Shown here piece after piece: positions 22,163-24,413 of a stretch of DNA of 24,413 bases (within the stretch, counting starts at the first letter, position 1; the number at the start of each line of letters is the position of its first letter). Made by a program: the position numbers and the translations under genes. Under the pieces are notes generated by a model. That model was not told where the DNA came from, ran no database searches, and was given only the letters and a program-made list of their open reading frames with translations. Origin of the DNA: Pseudomonadota bacterium (GTDB taxonomy: Bacteria; Pseudomonadota; Gammaproteobacteria; Burkholderiales; Burkholderiaceae_E); contig JAEWEW010000100.1 of the NCBI GenBank assembly GCA_023389175.1, positions 1 through 24,413 on the forward strand, given 5' to 3'.

Positions 22163-23962
22163 ATGCCGACCCGCCCTAGTCCGACGCGCGTTGCCCTGAT
22201 CGCGCTGCTCGCGACGGTCTTTGCCGCGCTGGCCGTCGGCTACTGGTGGGCGCAGGGCGTGCCGAGGCCGGTCGCCGAGGGCGCGAGCGACCGGGTCCAG
22301 TGCCTCTCGTATGCGCCGTTCCGCCTGCCCGGCGAGACGCCGTTCAACGAATCCCTGGTGATCCCGCCGGAGCGGATCGCCGCCGATCTCGAGCTGCTCG
22401 CGAAGCGCACGGACTGCGTTCGCACCTATGCGGGGCGCCAGGGCCTCGATGCGGTGCCGGGCATCGCGCGTTCGCTGGGCATGAAGGTGCTGCTCGGCGT
22501 CTGGCTGGGCCGGGAGCGCGACCGCAACGAGCTCGAGATCGCGCGGGGGATCGAGCTCGCCAACCAGTACTCGGACACGGTGAAGGCGGTAGTCGTCGGC
22601 AACGAAGTGCTGCTGCGCCGTGAGCTGCCCGAATCGGCGCTGGCGGCGTACATCGATCGGGTGCGCGCGGCCGTCCCCGTGCCGGTGACCTACGCCGACG
22701 TGTGGGAATTCTGGACGGAGCACGAGGCGCTGGCCGATCACGTTTCCTTCGTGACCATCCACATCCTGCCGTACTGGGAAGACCATCCGGTCGGCATCGA
22801 CGCCGCCATCGACCATGTCGTCGACGTCGCCGAGCGGATGCGCGGCCTGTTCGATGGCAAGGACATCCTGATCGGGGAGACCGGATGGCCGAGCGAAGGG
22901 CGCAGTCGCCGGGCAGCCGACGCCGGGCGGGTGAACCAGGCCCGCTACTTCCGCCAGTTCAGCCGGGCCGCGGCGGAGCACGACCTCGACTACAACTTCA
23001 TCGAGGCGTTCGACCAGCCGTGGAAGCGCCGGCTCGAGGGCGCCATGGGCGGCCAGTGGGGGCTCTTCGACAGCGACGGCGATGCGAAGTTCCCGGCCAC
23101 CGGCCCGGTCGAGGAGGATCCCCGGGCATGGATCGGGCATGCCGGCGCGGCGGCGGGGCTGATGCTCTTCGGCGTGGCGGCCTTCGGCCGTGGCTGGCGC
23201 GGCTGGCAGTGGCTGCTGGCCGCCTCGGTCGGCGCGGCCGCCGGCGCGGTGGCGGTCGCGCAGTGGAAGTACATGCTGGTGTGGAACCGCTACCCGGCGG
23301 AATGGACGGTCACGGGCCTGTATGCCGTGCTGGCGCTGGTGTTCGCGCTGCTTGCCCTCCTTGCGATCCGGCGGCGGGCGACAGGCGGGCTCGGCTCGAC
23401 GGTCATGCCGCTGGCCGACGCGCCGGGATTGGTCGCCGCTGCGTCCGCGCGCCGCGCGGTCACCATCGCGCCGCTCGCCGCCGTGGTGCGCGACTGGCGC
23501 AGCGGTGGCGTCCTGTTGCGGGACCTGACCGGCTGGCTTGGCGTGTTGCGCTTCGCCTTTCTGTTCGGCGCCGCCGCGTTGGCCGTGCTGCTGGTGTTCG
23601 ACGCGCGTTACCGCGGCTTCCCGTGGCCGCTCTACGCGCTGCCGCTGATGTCGCTCATCCTGCTGCGCCTGGCGGGCTACCGGACCGACGTGTTCGAGAT
23701 CGAGGAGGCAGCGCTCGCCTCCGTGGCTTCGGTGTGCGCGGTCGCGTTCATGGTCATGGAGCGCCTGTCCAACCATCAGGCCGTGGTGTTCGGCCTGGTG
23801 GTCCTTGCCCTCGCGGGGCTTGCGACCGGCTTCCGCTACTGGCGGCTCACGCCGTGGGAGGAGCACTCCCCGGACGGGCGTCCGCAGCCGGGGCAGCATG
23901 CGCCGCCGGCCGGGCCGGTGCCGGTCGCAGCAGCGCGAGCACACCCAGGAGCGCGCCGATGA
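22163..23962 (+). CDS. GH17 membrane protein without GT2 domain (NdvC-like beta-glucan transglycosylase)
   Basis: A 599-residue membrane protein. A signal anchor (about 10-28) leads to a periplasmic GH17 domain (about 40-315). Glu148 in VVVGNEVLL is the likely acid/base and Glu239 in LIGETGWPS the nucleophile. About seven hydrophobic segments follow (roughly 325-343, 348-366, 382-402, 461-479, 487-505, 517-532 and 540-557), then a Pro/Ala-rich tail. There is no GT2 domain, so it cannot polymerise from UDP-glucose; it probably cuts and re-joins or branches glucan made by the divergent GH17-GT2 protein. Bradyrhizobium NdvC, implicated in beta-1,6 linkages, has a comparable GH17-plus-helices plan. 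ATG 22163 lacks a ribosome binding site; TTG 22088 is an alternative. The 3' end overlaps the opposite-strand gene by 116 bp. Confidence 0.85.
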   Translation: MPTRPSPTRVALIALLATVFAALAVGYWWAQGVPRPVAEGASDRVQCLSYAPFRLPGETPFNESLVIPPERIAADLELLAKRTDCVRTYAGRQGLDAVPGIARSLGMKVLLGVWLGRERDRNELEIARGIELANQYSDTVKAVVVGNEVLLRRELPESALAAYIDRVRAAVPVPVTYADVWEFWTEHEALADHVSFVTIHILPYWEDHPVGIDAAIDHVVDVAERMRGLFDGKDILIGETGWPSEGRSRRAADAGRVNQARYFRQFSRAAAEHDLDYNFIEAFDQPWKRRLEGAMGGQWGLFDSDGDAKFPATGPVEEDPRAWIGHAGAAAGLMLFGVAAFGRGWRGWQWLLAASVGAAAGAVAVAQWKYMLVWNRYPAEWTVTGLYAVLALVFALLALLAIRRRATGGLGSTVMPLADAPGLVAAASARRAVTIAPLAAVVRDWRSGGVLLRDLTGWLGVLRFAFLFGAAALAVLLVFDARYRGFPWPLYALPLMSLILLRLAGYRTDVFEIEEAALASVASVCAVAFMVMERLSNHQAVVFGLVVLALAGLATGFRYWRLTPWEEHSPDGRPQPGQHAPPAGPVPVAAARAHPGARR

Positions 23963-24254
23963 CCGCGGGCTCGTAGGAGTAGAGCACCAGGCCGGCGAAG
24001 CCGAGTGCCAGCGCGAGCTGGCCGATCCAGATGCGGCGCACGAACGTCGCGATCAGGCCGACCAGCAGGGCTGCCCAGCCGATCTCCTGGAAGCGGAAGG
24101 CCATGACGAGCGCGGTGCGCGCCGCGCACCAGCCCGACCACGGGGCCGGATCGCAGAGGTGGCCGAGATGGCTCGGCTCGACCGCGAAGAAGCGCAGGGC
24201 CAGGGCGAGGGCGAGCGCAAGCAGCGGAAGGACGAAGGCGCGGTAACTGGGCAC
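23847..24254 (-). CDS. Small four-helix membrane protein of unknown function
   Basis: A 135-residue protein with four hydrophobic segments, at about 7-24, 47-70, 73-91 and 92-109, and a Pro/Ala-rich tail. I do not recognise the family. The loop after the first helix contains SHLGHLCDPAPWSGWC, with two cysteines eleven positions apart that could form a disulfide if the loop is periplasmic. The start used is a GTG at 24254 without a clear ribosome binding site. It begins 13 bp after the rho stop codon on the same strand and is probably cotranscribed with rho. Its 3' end overlaps the convergent GH17 gene over 116 bp. The position suggests a part in the glucan module, but this is inference from proximity alone. 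Confidence 0.6.
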   Translation of the reverse strand: MPSYRAFVLPLLALALALALRFFAVEPSHLGHLCDPAPWSGWCAARTALVMAFRFQEIGWAALLVGLIATFVRRIWIGQLALALGFAGLVLYSYEPAVIGALLGVLALLRPAPARPAAHAAPAADARPGSAPPTA

Positions 24255-24267
24255 GGGTATGTGCCGG

Positions 24268-24413
24268 TCAGCTGCCCTTGCGCATCATGTCGAAGAACTC
24301 GCTGTTGCTCTTCGTCTGCTTGATCTTGTCAAGCAGGAACTCCATCGCCTGCAGCTCGTCCATGTCGTGCAGCAGCCGGCGCAGGATCCAGACCTTCTGC
24401 AGGATCTCCGGCT
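24268..24413 (-). CDS. rho: Transcription termination factor Rho, C-terminal end (partial)
   Basis: The minus strand encodes 47 codons plus a TGA stop, entering from beyond the window edge. The visible protein reads PEILQKVWILRRLLHDMDEL and then QAMEFLLDKIKQTKSNSEFF, ending DMMRKGS. This matches the C-terminus of Rho, whose E. coli version ends with a similar MEFLINKL and FFEMMKRS. Rho is the hexameric RNA helicase that ends many transcripts. Only the last helices of the ATPase domain are present, so the gene starts outside the window. In relatives rpmE follows it directly; here a small membrane protein gene and two GH17 genes come between. Confidence 0.93.
   Translation of the reverse strand, partial: PEILQKVWILRRLLHDMDELQAMEFLLDKIKQTKSNSEFFDMMRKGS

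Noticed and set aside
18606..24267. Mobile element carrying the glucan genes
   Set aside because: No transposase, integrase, terminal inverted repeats or target duplication was seen, and base composition matches the flanks; only the synteny break hints at insertion.

Overview
The window is GC-rich DNA (roughly 70% by eye) with tightly packed genes. Gene order and protein similarity point to a betaproteobacterium, most likely Burkholderiales. The signs are the rpsP-rimM-trmD-rplS operon followed by a Nudix hydrolase, a CobD/CbiB-like membrane protein, rsgA, an M48 protease and orn, and the type-B L31 gene lying near rho. No tRNA, rRNA, CRISPR array, transposase, integrase or phage gene was seen.

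Region 1 (1-4670) is acyl-CoA metabolism: an ECHDC3-like crotonase-fold protein, etfB, etfA and a ~600-residue acyl-CoA dehydrogenase, all on the + strand. The dehydrogenase would pass electrons to the electron transfer flavoprotein encoded beside it. Region 2 (4689-8788) is a mixed stretch: a VOC-fold protein, an MFS transporter, a PA0069-type radical SAM protein behind a near-consensus LexA (SOS) box, and a small secreted DUF4124-like protein. A clean UUCG-tetraloop terminator closes this stretch.

Region 3 (8969-18605) is the conserved translation and RNA block. A good sigma-70 promoter drives rpsP-rimM-trmD-rplS, followed by the Nudix CoA pyrophosphatase and the CobD-like protein. On the opposite strand lie rsgA and the M48 protease, then orn (+), a GT39-type membrane glycosyltransferase (-) and rpmE, type B (-).

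Region 4 (18606-24413) is the most unusual part. In related bacteria rho and rpmE are usually neighbours. Here they are separated by about 5.7 kb holding an apparent beta-glucan module. It comprises a 961-residue membrane protein joining a periplasmic GH17 domain to a cytoplasmic GT2 synthase domain, a divergent GH17 protein with about seven further membrane segments but no GT2 domain, and a small four-helix membrane protein next to rho. The two GH17 genes share a 492-bp intergenic region rich in perfect palindromes. The likely function is synthesis and transglucosylation of a beta-1,3 (possibly beta-1,3/1,6) glucan, comparable to the NdvB/NdvC proteins of Bradyrhizobium. The rpmE leader next to the module carries two tandem 35/36-bp hairpin repeats and a promoter sharing 15 identical bases with that of rpsP.

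All family names come from reading the sequence and from memory of the families; no database search was run.
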